From: Acidiphilium sp.
Lineage (GTDB): Bacteria > Pseudomonadota > Alphaproteobacteria > Acetobacterales > Acetobacteraceae
Length of the DNA stretch: 64,000 nt
NCBI GenBank assembly: GCA_028688905.1
Contig: JAQTXH010000006.1
Span: 146,305 to 210,304 of the forward strand
Direction of reading: 5' to 3'
The notes beneath the pieces were generated by a model, which saw nothing but the letters and a program-made list of their open reading frames with translations, did no database searches and was not told where the DNA came from. Positions 17,355 through 26,492 of this stretch are shown in pieces (positions within the stretch are counted from its first letter, which is position 1; each line of letters begins with the position of its first letter). The position numbers and the translations under genes are program-made.

Positions 17355-18442
17355 GATCTGGCCTCCAGCGACACGGCGTTATTAATTTTGACGGGATCGC
17401 CTGAGTGCAGCTTGACCTGACCGGCGGTGACGATCTGCATGCCGGGTTTAAGCCCGCTCAGCACTTCGACACGGCCATCGAACTGGCTTCCCACCGTCAC
17501 CGGCCGTTCCACCGCGACCAGTCCATGGGTCTTTTTCTGCACGACATAGACAAAATCGCCGAAAGTATTGAACGACACGGCAACCATGGGCACCGTGACG
17601 ACCTTGACCGGCGACGTGCTCTGGATTGTCACCATGGTGAACATGCCAGGGAACAACCCTTCATGATGATGCACCACGGCGCGGACCGACATCGCGCGGC
17701 TGGCCTTCGAAATATGGCTGTCGAAGGCGGTGACATGCGCGGTCACCCGCTTGGTCGTGTCGCCCTGGTGGACCATGATCGTCACCGGCGCCCCCAGGTG
17801 GATCAGGCTGACATCCTTTTGCGGAATTGAAAAATCCACATATAACTCGTGGAGATTTTCCAAATCGGTGATCATGTCGCCGGGATGGACATAGGCTCCG
17901 GCATCGAGCGTGCGCAGACCGACCACGCCCGCGAAAGGGGCGGTGATGGTATATTGCGCCAGCGCCTGCTTGAGGGCGTGGACCGCCGCGATATCGCTCT
18001 GCAACGTGTATTTCGCGGTATCGTAATTGGCCTGCGAGGTACCCTTGACCCCATACAGCCCCCGTTGGCGGGTTGCATCGATGGCGGCGAGATGGGCCTT
18101 GGCCTGCGCCTGTTCGAGTTGCCCCGGCAACGCGCCGGCATTCAAAGTGATCAAGGTCTGATGGGCCTTGACGGTCATGCCCGAATGAAAATCGACCGTT
18201 TCGACCACCCCGCCCACCGCGCTACCGATCGAAGCCCCCTGCACCGCCATAATCTGGCCCACCGCGCTGGTTTCGCTGGCGTGGCTCACCGTGGTGACCG
18301 GTGCGGCGGAGACCACGATATCCGGATTGGCCGATGCCGCCAGATGGTTGTGGACCCGTTTTTGCTGATAGGCGTGCAGACCGAACACGCCGCCGAACAG
18401 CAGGGCGGCGGCGCAGACGACAATAATGAGGGAACGCTTCAT
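17351..18442 (-). CDS. RND efflux periplasmic adaptor (membrane fusion protein, first pump)
   Basis: 363 residues. One N-terminal hydrophobic anchor (SLIIVVCAAALLFGGVFGL), then a lipoyl/barrel-sandwich half motif (GGVVETVDFHSGMTVKAHQTLITL), a short coiled-coil hairpin around residues 95-140, and the second half motif (YTITAPFAGVVGLRTLDAG), the normal HlyD/MFP order. It bridges the permease and the TolC-like channel. The ATG at 18442 overlaps the stop of the outer-membrane-factor gene (ATGA), and the upstream 36 codons of the frame are not protein-like. Order OMF-MFP-RND, all overlapping. Confidence 0.92.
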   Translation of the reverse strand: MKRSLIIVVCAAALLFGGVFGLHAYQQKRVHNHLAASANPDIVVSAAPVTTVSHASETSAVGQIMAVQGASIGSAVGGVVETVDFHSGMTVKAHQTLITLNAGALPGQLEQAQAKAHLAAIDATRQRGLYGVKGTSQANYDTAKYTLQSDIAAVHALKQALAQYTITAPFAGVVGLRTLDAGAYVHPGDMITDLENLHELYVDFSIPQKDVSLIHLGAPVTIMVHQGDTTKRVTAHVTAFDSHISKASRAMSVRAVVHHHEGLFPGMFTMVTIQSTSPVKVVTVPMVAVSFNTFGDFVYVVQKKTHGLVAVERPVTVGSQFDGRVEVLSGLKPGMQIVTAGQVKLHSGDPVKINNAVSLEARS

Positions 18443-19980
18443 GACTTGCTTGCTGCCTTCGTGGTGTCGGCGGTGGAGAGCGGGGGGGCGGATGCGGTGG
18501 GTGCCGCGTCGCCCATTGCGACGAACAGGGTGACGATGTCCTGATAACAATCGATCCGGGCCGACAACGCCGATACCTGATCGGTCTGCGCCAGAAGCTC
18601 GGCGTTCAGCAGCGTCTGGTAAGTGATGGCCCCGGCGTCATAGCGTTCGCGCGCGAGGCGCAGTGCCGATGACGCGAATTGCGCGGCGGCGCGGCGCTGA
18701 TCGAGCGCGGCTTCGTCGCCTTGCAGGGTGCGCAATCGGTCCGCCACCTGGCGGAAGGCGTTCAGCACGGTGTTGCGATACTGCGAAGTCGCCTGCTGCC
18801 ACAAAGCATAGGACGCGCGCTTGTCGGCCGAGAGCTTGCCGCCTTCGAACAGCGGGGCGGCGAAGGACGAGGCCAGCGAGAAAATTTCGGAGGCCGGGTT
18901 GAACAGTGCCACGGCGCTGCCCGCCCCGAATGCCGCATTGATGTTGAAGTTGGGATACATCGCCGCCGTCGAGGCATCGACCGCCGCCGATGCCGCCTTC
19001 ACTCCGGCCATCGCGGCGACAATGTCGGGCCGGTGCTCGATCAGCACCGAGGGGATCACCACCGGCACCGTGGCGGGCGGCACCAGATCGGACAGGTTGA
19101 TTTGCGGAACCGGCTGATCGGGCATGCGGCCCACCAGATAGTCGAGCAGGTGGCGGGCATCATCGCGTGCCGAGGTGAGCAGGGGGATTTCCGCTTTGCT
19201 CGCGGCCAGCACGGCTTTTTGCTGCTCGACCGATTCATCGGTGATCGCGCCGAATTTGTAGTCGCTGTTCATCACCGTGAGAATTTTCGACTCAGCCTGA
19301 ACGATCCGGCGGCGCAGCGTCAGCTCGGCCCGATCGCCGGCAAACGAGATGGCGGCGCTCGCCACGTTGCCCGCAAGAAAAATCCGCGCGTCGTCAAGCT
19401 CGGCGGCACTGACGGCGGCGCGTGCCTTGCTGTTTCTGATCAGATCGGTCTGCAAGCCGAACGCATCGACGCTGTAGCTGATCTGCCCTTCAGCCGAGGC
19501 GAGGGTGAAAGGCTTGCCCGGCACCACCACCCGCCCGCCGATCACCGAGCGGATCGAGGTGTTGCGCTGCAAGCCGCCACCAAGCCCGATGCTGGGGAAT
19601 AACGAACCCTCCTGCGCCACGGCGTATTCGTTGGCGGCGGTCAAAGCGTGCTTTGCGGCTGCCAGCGTCGGGCTGTGCTGAAAACCTTCGGCAATCAGGG
19701 TATCAAGCTGCGGCGCGTGAAACATCTGCCACCACGCCGCATTCTGCCGCGCCGTCCAGGACAGGGCGGGTTGCATGGTCACGGCGCTGAGCGGCGCATT
19801 CGGCGTGTGCGCCCCGTAATGCGCGGGTGCCACGGTTTTCGTCAGCTTCAGATGCGGTCCGACCGAACAGGCCGAGACCCCCAGGGCCAGAACGAGCACC
19901 AGCGGGCGGGTTGCCGTGCGCCGTCCGCTCCAGCGGAACTTCGAGGAACGGCCGGGGGGGAATTCTGTATTGTCTGTCAT
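18439..19980 (-). CDS. RND outer-membrane factor, NodT/TolC-family lipoprotein (first pump)
   Basis: 513 residues. A hydrophobic signal with a lipobox (LGVSAC) is followed by SVGPHLKLTK, then W-x-M-F-x-x-PQLDTLI and two long alpha-helical hairpin repeats, as in the NodT family. The lipobox cysteine should be acylated in the outer membrane. A GTG nine bases upstream is the alternative start. It is the first gene of the pump operon. The 220-base gap to the divergent secreted-protein gene contains a small inverted repeat that could be an operator. Confidence 0.9.
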   Translation of the reverse strand: MTDNTEFPPGRSSKFRWSGRRTATRPLVLVLALGVSACSVGPHLKLTKTVAPAHYGAHTPNAPLSAVTMQPALSWTARQNAAWWQMFHAPQLDTLIAEGFQHSPTLAAAKHALTAANEYAVAQEGSLFPSIGLGGGLQRNTSIRSVIGGRVVVPGKPFTLASAEGQISYSVDAFGLQTDLIRNSKARAAVSAAELDDARIFLAGNVASAAISFAGDRAELTLRRRIVQAESKILTVMNSDYKFGAITDESVEQQKAVLAASKAEIPLLTSARDDARHLLDYLVGRMPDQPVPQINLSDLVPPATVPVVIPSVLIEHRPDIVAAMAGVKAASAAVDASTAAMYPNFNINAAFGAGSAVALFNPASEIFSLASSFAAPLFEGGKLSADKRASYALWQQATSQYRNTVLNAFRQVADRLRTLQGDEAALDQRRAAAQFASSALRLARERYDAGAITYQTLLNAELLAQTDQVSALSARIDCYQDIVTLFVAMGDAAPTASAPPLSTADTTKAASKS

Positions 19981-20094
19981 GTCTGCCACCCGCTTTAAGT
20001 ATGAGTACGCTCAATCGATGTCGATAGCAAAATGTAAACAAATGTAAATTGATGAAAATCAGTGATAATGGTTGGAATCTACAAACAAACTATT

Positions 20095-20106
20095 ACAAAT
20101 GTTTGT
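20095..20106. promoter_or_regulatory. Small inverted repeat between divergent pump and repeat-protein genes
   Basis: ACAAA-TG-TTTGT, a 5-2-5 dyad in an AT-rich region that also carries repeated AAATGTAAA words at 20031-20048. Its position 100-110 bases from either start fits an operator, but no family of regulator can be named. Confidence 0.3.
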
Positions 20107-20207
20107 CAAACAAGGCTTATTCCCGCTCTGTGTTGGTATTAGATGCGGATCAGGTCCGAAAAATACCCGCGATATTCGCGGCGTTATCAGGGATCAGGAG
20201 ATATCAC

Positions 20208-20597
20208 ATGAAACATTTACTATACGGAGCCGCGTTGTCTGTGGTCGTCATGGGTTCGGCACTGGCGCAGACACCGGGCGTTGCCCAGGGCAACGGCGCG
20301 CCCCGGACCGCCGGAATGAACAACGCCGCCGTCGATGGCGTCATCCCCGGCATGGTGGCCGGCCGCGCGGTAACCCCACCCTCCAGCCCGGCACCGGGCA
20401 CGCCGCGCCATGGCAGCATGAACAACGCGGCGGTGTCGGGAAACCTGCCGGGATTCGAGGCCGGGCGGCTGCCGGCGCAACCCATCGGGTCGACCACCGG
20501 CATGGTCCGTCCCACCGGTGGCCCTAACAACGCCGCGGTGACCGGCGCACTCCCGGGCACCGAGCAGCGGCGGGTCGTCGAACAGGGCGATAATTAG
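20208..20597 (+). CDS. Small secreted protein with three NNAAV/PG repeats
   Basis: 129 residues. A signal peptide is clear (cleavage after GSALA, residue 20). The mature part has three imperfect repeats of about 34 residues starting near M37, M71 and P106, each opening with NNAAV, then a glycine, then a PG. The linkers are rich in Pro, Gly, Arg and Thr, so it is probably extended or disordered outside the cytoplasm. AGGAG lies six bases upstream of the ATG. No known family is recognised. The PQQ-type propeller gene follows 86 bases downstream and is probably co-expressed; a binding or assembly role beside that propeller is a guess. Confidence 0.75.
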   Translation: MKHLLYGAALSVVVMGSALAQTPGVAQGNGAPRTAGMNNAAVDGVIPGMVAGRAVTPPSSPAPGTPRHGSMNNAAVSGNLPGFEAGRLPAQPIGSTTGMVRPTGGPNNAAVTGALPGTEQRRVVEQGDN

Positions 20598-20683
20598 GCT
20601 CTGGACCACTGCGGGGTCGATCGCAAATTGGCATGCGCGACACTGAAACGACAAAGTGATCAACGATTATGGGAGACCAAAAC

Positions 20684-22105
20684 GTGAAGCGACTGATAAA
20701 CCTTGCCGCGGGGCTTGCGGCAAGCATGACCGTGGCGGCTGGCGCAGCGCATGCCGCCGCCGCCCCGGCCCGCGGCTTGCCATCGCAATGGACCGTCTAT
20801 AGCGGCGACATCGAACACGATTCCGCGTTCAAGGCTCCCGCCGGTGCCGCGGGGGCCGCGTTGAACAAAGGTGTCACCTGGCGGTTCGCCGAGGCCAACG
20901 CCCTGAAACTGAGCGACAAGCTCGGCAAGGACGCCGCCGCCCTCGGGCCGCGCACCGCGCCGGTGAAGACCACCCAGTTTCTCGGCAACGCCGTCGGTGT
21001 CACTGTGGTGGGCGACGTGGTCTATGTCGAATCCGACAGTGGCTATGTCTACGCGTTGAACGCCGTCACCGGCCGGCAAATCTGGCGGGCACCGGTCGAT
21101 AACGCGGCGATGGGCGATCCCGTCGTGGTCGATGGCCGGGTCTTCGTCGGCACCGGCGACACCGGATTTTCGTTCTCCCAGATCCTCCGGGCGCAAAGCG
21201 GCTCACGCGCCGGTCTGGTGCGCGGCCTGTCCTGGGGCGGCATCTACGCGTTCGATGCCAAAACCGGCAAACAACTCTGGCGCTTTGGCACCCGCGGCGA
21301 GAACATGCCGAGCGAATGCTATGCCGATAACACGCTCTATTTCGGCAACGGCGATGGCCATATGTACGCGCTCGACCCCGCAACCGGCACCCTGAAATGG
21401 AAAACCCCGATCGGCGGATTCGACTCGATGTCCTCCTGCACGATCTATCAGGGCAAGGTGTTCGCCGGCTTCACCGATCCGAACGACCTCGCGGCGGTCG
21501 ATCTGCACAGCGGCAAACTGGTCTGGCGCGCAACCTTCCCCAACGTCGCCAACACCGGCATGGGCGATAATTCCCCCACGGTCGATCCGGTCAATCATCA
21601 AATCGTCCAGGTCGCGGTGGCGAATGCCCGCGTGACCGGCGGAAAATCCAGCGTCAACACGGCGGTTCTGGGGGTCGATGCCAGGACCGGCAAGGTCAAC
21701 TGGAAAACCCTGCTGGGGCGTGGGGCCTCGCCCCCGGCCTACAAGGCGTCGGTCGCGATGGTGCATGGCGGCATCGTGTATGTCAGCAGCCCGGTGACCA
21801 ACCGGCTCTATGCCCTGAACGGCAAAACCGGTGCCATCGTCTGGCAATCCGCCATCCCCTATCCGCAGGTTCCGGGCCTCGGGCGCGGTGCGGTCACCTT
21901 CGACAACGGGCTGCTCTACCAGAGCACTGGCACCCGCCTGTTCGCCTGGAACGCCAAAACCGGCGCGCTGGTTCACACATTGCGGATCGGTGGCCGGTTC
22001 GGCATCGTCAACCCGGTGATCGTCGGCAACACCATGTTCGTCTCGAACTCCTGGGGCTGGGTGTTCGCCCTGCCGGTCGCCACCGTCGCCGGATCGAAAG
22101 CATAA
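20684..22105 (+). CDS. Secreted PQQ-binding-like beta-propeller protein
   Basis: 473 residues from a GTG start, chosen because GGGAG lies eight bases upstream and the product then opens with a normal signal peptide (KRLINLAAGLAAS...AHAAAA). An ATG 15 bases earlier lacks a ribosome-binding site. Repeated blade motifs of the type VYALNAVTGRQIWRAPV, IYAFDAKTGKQLWRF, MYALDPATGTLKWKTPI and LYALNGKTGAIVWQS (A-x-D-x-x-TG-x-x-x-W) mark a PQQ/BamB-like propeller of seven or eight blades. The dehydrogenase active-site residues of quinoprotein alcohol dehydrogenases are not recognisable, so it may be a scaffold or ligand-binding protein rather than an enzyme. Confidence 0.83.
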   Translation: MKRLINLAAGLAASMTVAAGAAHAAAAPARGLPSQWTVYSGDIEHDSAFKAPAGAAGAALNKGVTWRFAEANALKLSDKLGKDAAALGPRTAPVKTTQFLGNAVGVTVVGDVVYVESDSGYVYALNAVTGRQIWRAPVDNAAMGDPVVVDGRVFVGTGDTGFSFSQILRAQSGSRAGLVRGLSWGGIYAFDAKTGKQLWRFGTRGENMPSECYADNTLYFGNGDGHMYALDPATGTLKWKTPIGGFDSMSSCTIYQGKVFAGFTDPNDLAAVDLHSGKLVWRATFPNVANTGMGDNSPTVDPVNHQIVQVAVANARVTGGKSSVNTAVLGVDARTGKVNWKTLLGRGASPPAYKASVAMVHGGIVYVSSPVTNRLYALNGKTGAIVWQSAIPYPQVPGLGRGAVTFDNGLLYQSTGTRLFAWNAKTGALVHTLRIGGRFGIVNPVIVGNTMFVSNSWGWVFALPVATVAGSKA

Positions 22106-22226
22106 TGCCCACAAGCCGCGCGTCATGCCTGGACATGCGATATGATTATCGACACATGATACCGGGTATGACGCGCGGCCACCCTGAACCGGCACCGCCG
22201 GCCGCGCCCGAAACTTCAGGACCCTG

Positions 22227-22943
22227 ATGCCGATGTCCGCCCAAAGCGACACTGTTCTCCTGATCGACGACGATTCCCGCCTGCGCGCGCTGGTCGAGGA
22301 GCATCTCACCGAATTCGGCCTCAAGGTGGTCACCCTGCCGGATGGCCGCAAAATGGCCGAAACCCTCAAGGCCAACCAGATCGACATCGTCATCCTCGAT
22401 CTCGGCCTGCCGTTCGAGGACGGGTTGAGCCTGTGTCGCAAGATCCGCGCCGACAACAACGTGCCGATCCTGATCCTCACCGCGCGCGGCGACGAGGTCG
22501 ATCGTGTGCTCGGCCTCGAAATGGGGGCCGACGATTATCTTGCCAAACCGTTCAGCCCGCGCGAACTGATCGCCCGGATCAAGGCGATCCTCCGCCGTTC
22601 GCGCATCCCCACCGCCCCGGTCCGCACCGAGGCGGCATCGGTCGGGTTCGGCCCCTTCACCTTCGATTTTCAGCACCAGAAACTGCTGCGTGAGGGCCAG
22701 ATCGTGGCGCTCACCTCCGGTGAAGCCAAGCTGCTCGGCATCCTAGTGCAGCACGCCGGCCAAGCCCTGTCGCGCCAGCAGATCATGGTGCTCAGCCGGG
22801 GCCGCAGCTATGGCCCGTATGACCGTACGATCGACGTGCAAATCTCCAAACTGCGCAAGACCATCGAGACCGATCCCGCCGACCCGCGCTATATCCAGAC
22901 CATCTGGGGCGAGGGCTACGTGTTCTACACCGACATGCCATGA
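22227..22943 (+). CDS. OmpR-family response regulator
   Basis: 238 residues. The receiver domain (about 8-120) has the acidic pair DDD near residues 13-15, the phosphorylatable D58 in VILDLGLP and the lysine in AKPFSPREL. The C-terminal winged-helix (about 135-235) ends with TIDVQISKLRKTIE and the IWGEGYVF wing. It is closest in layout to OmpR of alphaproteobacteria. It overlaps the kinase gene by four bases (ATGA), so they form a cognate pair. Likely targets are outer-membrane or stress genes, possibly including the preceding secreted proteins, but this is not shown by the sequence. Confidence 0.92.
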   Translation: MPMSAQSDTVLLIDDDSRLRALVEEHLTEFGLKVVTLPDGRKMAETLKANQIDIVILDLGLPFEDGLSLCRKIRADNNVPILILTARGDEVDRVLGLEMGADDYLAKPFSPRELIARIKAILRRSRIPTAPVRTEAASVGFGPFTFDFQHQKLLREGQIVALTSGEAKLLGILVQHAGQALSRQQIMVLSRGRSYGPYDRTIDVQISKLRKTIETDPADPRYIQTIWGEGYVFYTDMP

Positions 22944-24223
22944 TCCGCCTGTGGTCGAACCGGCGCGGCCTGACCATCATGCAGCGCACGGTGCTGCTGC
23001 TGCTCGGCCTGTTCATTGCCACCGAAGCGACGGTCATTATTCTGTTTCACCTCTACGTGCTCAATCCGGCGGCGTCGCGCTTCGCCGAAATCCTGATCGA
23101 TGCCAAACAGGCGAGCGCCGTCCCTGCCAGCCAGATCGGTGAGGTGAACGGCATGAGGCCACGGGTGCTGCGCAGTACGGCCACCGCCCCAGGCCACCGG
23201 CCCGACAATTATTTCCTGTCGCGGACCGGCCACAACGTCACCCAGATGACCCATGGCGGCGAAATGCGGATCAGCCGCAACCGCGGCCAGCAACATGGCA
23301 CCGTATGGATCAAGGACGGGGCCTCGCCGGTCTGGACCGGATTTCCGGTGTCGCGGTTCAGCTTCGGGGCCTCGAATTTCGTGCTGCTGCGCCTGATCGT
23401 GCTGTTCGGCTTCACCTTCATCGGCAGTGTGATCATCGTGCGCGAAGTCAACCGCCCGCTCAGCCGTCTCGCCGCGCTGGCGCACAAATGGGGCCGGGGC
23501 GATCAGATTTTCGATATGGAGCCGTTTGGCGGCCCCGATGAGATCCGCCAGGTCGAACAGGCCATTCGCGGCATGGCCGCCAATCTGCGCGCCCTGTACG
23601 ACGAACATTCGGTGTTACTGACCGGCATTTCCCATGAATTGCGCACCCCGCTCTCGCGCCTCCTGCTGGTGTTGCATCTACCCGATCACAAATTGCTGGC
23701 GCAAAAACAGGCGATGTTCGACGACGTCGCCGAAATGGATGAAACCCTGCGCAAATTTCTCGCCCTGGTGCGCAACGACAGCCAGGAGCGCAGCATTACC
23801 AGCAGTCTGGTCCCCTTCCTCAGCGCCATGGCCGCGATCGGCCGGGACCGCTACGGGCTGGAGGTGATCGCGACCGAGGATGATTTGCCGCCGGTCGCCT
23901 ACAAACCGCTCGCCCTCGAACGCCTCGTGCGCAATCTGTTCGACAATGCGGCGCGTTATGGCGCGAGCCGCATCAAAATCGGTGCCAGCGTCAATGCCGA
24001 AAGTGTGACCATCCGCTTCTGCGACGACGGCCCCGGCCTGCCCTCGGACGAAAACGCCGGAGATGTGTTCGAAGACCGGGACGGGCCGGCGCGCAAAGGG
24101 TCCGGCGTCGGCATGTTGCTGTGCCGGCGGATCGCGTCGCTGCACGGCGGTTCGATCACATTTCTGAATAGTCCCGAGGGCGGCCTGATCGCGGCGTTGA
24201 CCATTCCCCGGCCCAAGGCGTAG
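22940..24223 (+). CDS. EnvZ-like sensor histidine kinase
   Basis: 427 residues: first transmembrane segment about 16-38, a periplasmic region of about 110 residues, second transmembrane segment about 148-166, a HAMP linker, and an H-box SHELRTPLSR with the phospho-accepting H232. The catalytic ATPase part has LVRNLFDNAARYG, DDGPGLP and GSGVGMLL motifs. It should phosphorylate the response regulator encoded just before it, in response to an envelope signal such as osmolarity or low pH. Both genes are probably in the same transcript; the 121 bases upstream of the regulator could hold the promoter. Confidence 0.92.
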   Translation: MIRLWSNRRGLTIMQRTVLLLLGLFIATEATVIILFHLYVLNPAASRFAEILIDAKQASAVPASQIGEVNGMRPRVLRSTATAPGHRPDNYFLSRTGHNVTQMTHGGEMRISRNRGQQHGTVWIKDGASPVWTGFPVSRFSFGASNFVLLRLIVLFGFTFIGSVIIVREVNRPLSRLAALAHKWGRGDQIFDMEPFGGPDEIRQVEQAIRGMAANLRALYDEHSVLLTGISHELRTPLSRLLLVLHLPDHKLLAQKQAMFDDVAEMDETLRKFLALVRNDSQERSITSSLVPFLSAMAAIGRDRYGLEVIATEDDLPPVAYKPLALERLVRNLFDNAARYGASRIKIGASVNAESVTIRFCDDGPGLPSDENAGDVFEDRDGPARKGSGVGMLLCRRIASLHGGSITFLNSPEGGLIAALTIPRPKA

Positions 24224-24338
24224 CGATGATCGCAGACCCCGGGCAGAAATCTGTGGCGTTGGAACGCAATTCTATTCTAAGTCGTGAATATACATTGTCG
24301 TTTCGGCGTGGCCCGCCGTACCGTCGGTAACGATGCCC

Positions 24339-24394
24339 AAAGCGTGATCGTTTAACGACGATCTCAAGCTCATCTTATTTTTGCGAGGATCGAA
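24339..24394 (+). repeat. Interspersed repeat, truncated copy D, carrying the ribosome-binding site of the next gene
   Basis: It shares AAAGCGTGATCGTTTAACGA and the TTATTTTTGCGAG link with other copies but lacks the second hairpin. The GCGAGG of the link sits six to seven bases before the ATG of the DUF2189 gene and is the only Shine-Dalgarno candidate there. Confidence 0.55.
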
Positions 24395-25261
24395 ATGCGC
24401 GCGCAAAACCCCTTTTTCTGGCCCTTCCAGCAGCTGGCCAACGGCATTCTGTCGGTGGGACACGCCGACGATCAAACCTATTGGGACGCACCGGCGCTCG
24501 ATCGGGCCGCGCCGATGGTCCAGCGGATTGGTTTCGGCGATCTGGGGGCCGCCCTGGCCGATGGCGTGGCGGATTTCAGCAAGACCCGCGCCGATGCCGT
24601 GCTGCTCATTGTTATTCTGCCGATCGTGGGATTGTGCGTGACCCTGCTGGCAGCGGGCCATGGCTATGCCGATCTGATCTTTCCCCTGTTCTCCGGCTTC
24701 GTCCTGGTCAGCCCGATCAGCGCTTTCGCTTTTTACGAAATGAGCCGGCGGCTGGAGGCCAATCAGCAGGCGCGCTGGTACGATGCGCTCGGCGTACTGG
24801 CTTCACCGGCGATCGGTTCGGTCGCCCTGCTCAGCCTGACGTTGATTTCCCTGTTCATTCTGTGGATGGGGACGGCGAATTTCCTGTTCGTGGCGTTCAC
24901 CGGCAAGCCGCACGCCCTCGCGTTCGGACCGCTGTTGCTGCACGCGCTGACCACGCTGAATGGGTGGGGGCTGATCGTCACCAGCTTTGGCATTGGTTTC
25001 GTCTTCGCGGTGATCGTGCTTGCGCTGAGTGTCGTGTCGTTTCCAATGGTTCTCGACCGTCCGGTGGGGTTTGTCACAGCGATCGGCACCTCGCTGAGGG
25101 CCTTTGCACTGAACGCCGGCCCGCTGCTGGCGTGGGGGCTGATTGTCGCGCTGGGCCTCGCCCTGGGATGCGCCTTTCTTCTGGTCGGCCTCGTCGTGGT
25201 TTTGCCGATCCTGGGGCACGCCACCTGGCACCTCTACCGCCGCCTCGTCCGCTGGGACTGA
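24395..25261 (+). CDS. DUF2189-family integral membrane protein
   Basis: 288 residues with about six hydrophobic segments. The opening part (GDLGAALADGVADFSKTRAD near residues 48-67) and the following membrane helices match the DUF2189 layout, a family of multi-spanning proteins common in alphaproteobacteria with no established function. It lies between the two-component genes and the oxidase genes, flanked on both sides by interspersed repeats (D before, E after), so it may be its own transcription unit. Oxidase biogenesis cannot be inferred from position alone. Confidence 0.78.
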   Translation: MRAQNPFFWPFQQLANGILSVGHADDQTYWDAPALDRAAPMVQRIGFGDLGAALADGVADFSKTRADAVLLIVILPIVGLCVTLLAAGHGYADLIFPLFSGFVLVSPISAFAFYEMSRRLEANQQARWYDALGVLASPAIGSVALLSLTLISLFILWMGTANFLFVAFTGKPHALAFGPLLLHALTTLNGWGLIVTSFGIGFVFAVIVLALSVVSFPMVLDRPVGFVTAIGTSLRAFALNAGPLLAWGLIVALGLALGCAFLLVGLVVVLPILGHATWHLYRRLVRWD

Positions 25262-25270
25262 TCGTTTAAA

Positions 25271-25376
25271 GTATCGTTTAAGGACAAACAGGTTGTATCT
25301 TTATTCTGCACGCAATTTCATTGCATTCGGTTGCCACGAGGGTGTCGATCCAATGCGGTATTGCTTTATTGACGAT
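25271..25376 (+). repeat. Interspersed two-hairpin repeat, copy E (degenerate second stem)
   Basis: It opens with GTATCGTTTAAGGACAAACA, continues with the T-rich link and CGCAATTTCATTGCATTCGG, and ends GTATTGCTTTA. The second hairpin keeps GCATT/AATGC but several stem pairs have decayed, so this copy looks older than B or F. Confidence 0.65.
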
Positions 25377-25381
25377 CCATC

Positions 25382-25428
25382 CGCCGGTCATCGCGCCATT
25401 CCCGTTCAATAACGGGTGATGACCGGCG
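25382..25428. terminator. Long nested hairpin downstream of the DUF2189 gene
   Basis: An 11-bp outer stem (CGCCGGTCATC at 25382-25392 with GATGACCGGCG at 25418-25428) encloses an inner 6-bp stem (CCCGTT/AACGGG at 25401-25406 and 25411-25416). No T-run follows, so it may be a processing or bidirectional stop structure rather than a classic intrinsic terminator. Confidence 0.45.
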
Positions 25429-25494
25429 CGGCCGGCGCACGATTGCGCGAAAGCGCCGCCGCAGGGCTTGCGGGTTGCCCCCATTTGATATTTT

Positions 25495-25523
25495 TTGACA
25501 TTCGATATATTCCGATAGTAATA
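25495..25523 (+). promoter_or_regulatory. Candidate sigma-70 promoter for the oxidase genes
   Basis: A perfect TTGACA at 25495-25500, a 17-base spacer, and GTAATA at 25518-25523 within a TATA-rich stretch lie about 95 bases upstream of the subunit III gene, in a locally AT-rich region. Spacing and position fit, but the -10 box is weak. Confidence 0.45.
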
Positions 25524-25617
25524 TATCACGGTTAGCTTATTTTTGTAACTGTGCAACACGCGATCCCTGCATACGGTGTCATGCGGGATCGGCCGGTATC
25601 GATGGGGATGGCGTTGA

Positions 25618-26466
25618 ATGGGCAATGATGCAGGGTTTGACGAAACGATCGGCGGCACGGTTGCCAGCCCGTTCACCCCGGTAGGACTAAGCCCCTGGCC
25701 GTTGGCGATCGCCGTGGCGTCGATGGTCACGGCGGGCGGCGTCATTGCGCTGAGTTTTCACCAGGGCTTCACCATCCTCGCGATCGGGCTGCTGTCGTTC
25801 CTCGCGGTCGTCGCTTTCTGGGCGCGTGATGCGCTGAACGATGGCCCCAACCTGATCAGGGCCGGTGCCATCCCGCAGATGAGTTTTCGCTACGGCGTCA
25901 CCCTGTTCATCGTCGCCGAACTGATGCTGTTCGTCGGGTTTTTCTGGGCTTATTTCACGTTCTTCTTTTTCCCGGCCAAAATGGGCATCGGCCACGCCGC
26001 GGTCTGGCCGCCCGCGCATATCCAGACCATCAACCCACTGGGCGAGCCGTTGTTCGCCACCTTGGTGATGCTGCTATCGAGCACAACGCTCACCGGCTCG
26101 TTCGATGGCATCCTGCAGGGCAACCGCCTCAACGCCGCCCTTGGCATGGCCGCGACCGCGCTGCTGGCGACCGTTTTTCTCGGTGGCCAGATCTACGAAT
26201 TCGCCAACCTGCCGTTCCCGATCTACCACGGCGGCATCTACTCCTCGCTGTTCCTGATCCTCACCAGCTTCGACATGCTGCACGTCATCATGGGGGTGAT
26301 CCTGCTGACGTTCTGCTTTGTCCGCATCACCCGCGGTGCCTTCACGCCTGAGCGCTACGCCGGATTCCAGACCATCGCCTGGTACTGGAACTTCGTCGAC
26401 GTGCTGTGGCTGTTCATGTTCGTCGCGGTGTACTGGATCGGAGCCAGCGCCGTGACCGCTTCGTGA
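25618..26466 (+). CDS. ctaE: Cytochrome c oxidase subunit III
   Basis: 282 residues with seven hydrophobic segments. It has the family features SPWPLAIA near the start, [26 protein letters not shown] (with the conserved helix-III glutamate), and the C-terminal HVIMG and [19 protein letters not shown] block. Subunit III stabilises the proton-pumping core of aa3-type oxidase in the inner membrane. Here it lies 26 bases upstream of subunit I, so its gene precedes ctaD rather than following it. Subunit II and the haem A synthesis or assembly genes are not in this window. Confidence 0.93.
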   Translation: MGNDAGFDETIGGTVASPFTPVGLSPWPLAIAVASMVTAGGVIALSFHQGFTILAIGLLSFLAVVAFWARDALNDGPNLIRAGAIPQMSFRYGVTLFIVAELMLFVGFFWAYFTFFFFPAKMGIGHAAVWPPAHIQTINPLGEPLFATLVMLLSSTTLTGSFDGILQGNRLNAALGMAATALLATVFLGGQIYEFANLPFPIYHGGIYSSLFLILTSFDMLHVIMGVILLTFCFVRITRGAFTPERYAGFQTIAWYWNFVDVLWLFMFVAVYWIGASAVTAS

Positions 26467-26492
26467 TTTTTCGCTCCCAGGGAGACCGACCG

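Noticed and set aside
14223..18544. Long plus-strand ORFs antisense to the first RND operon
   Set aside because: They are shadows produced by high GC3 of the genes on the other strand; composition is His/Arg/Asp-rich and unlike any family.
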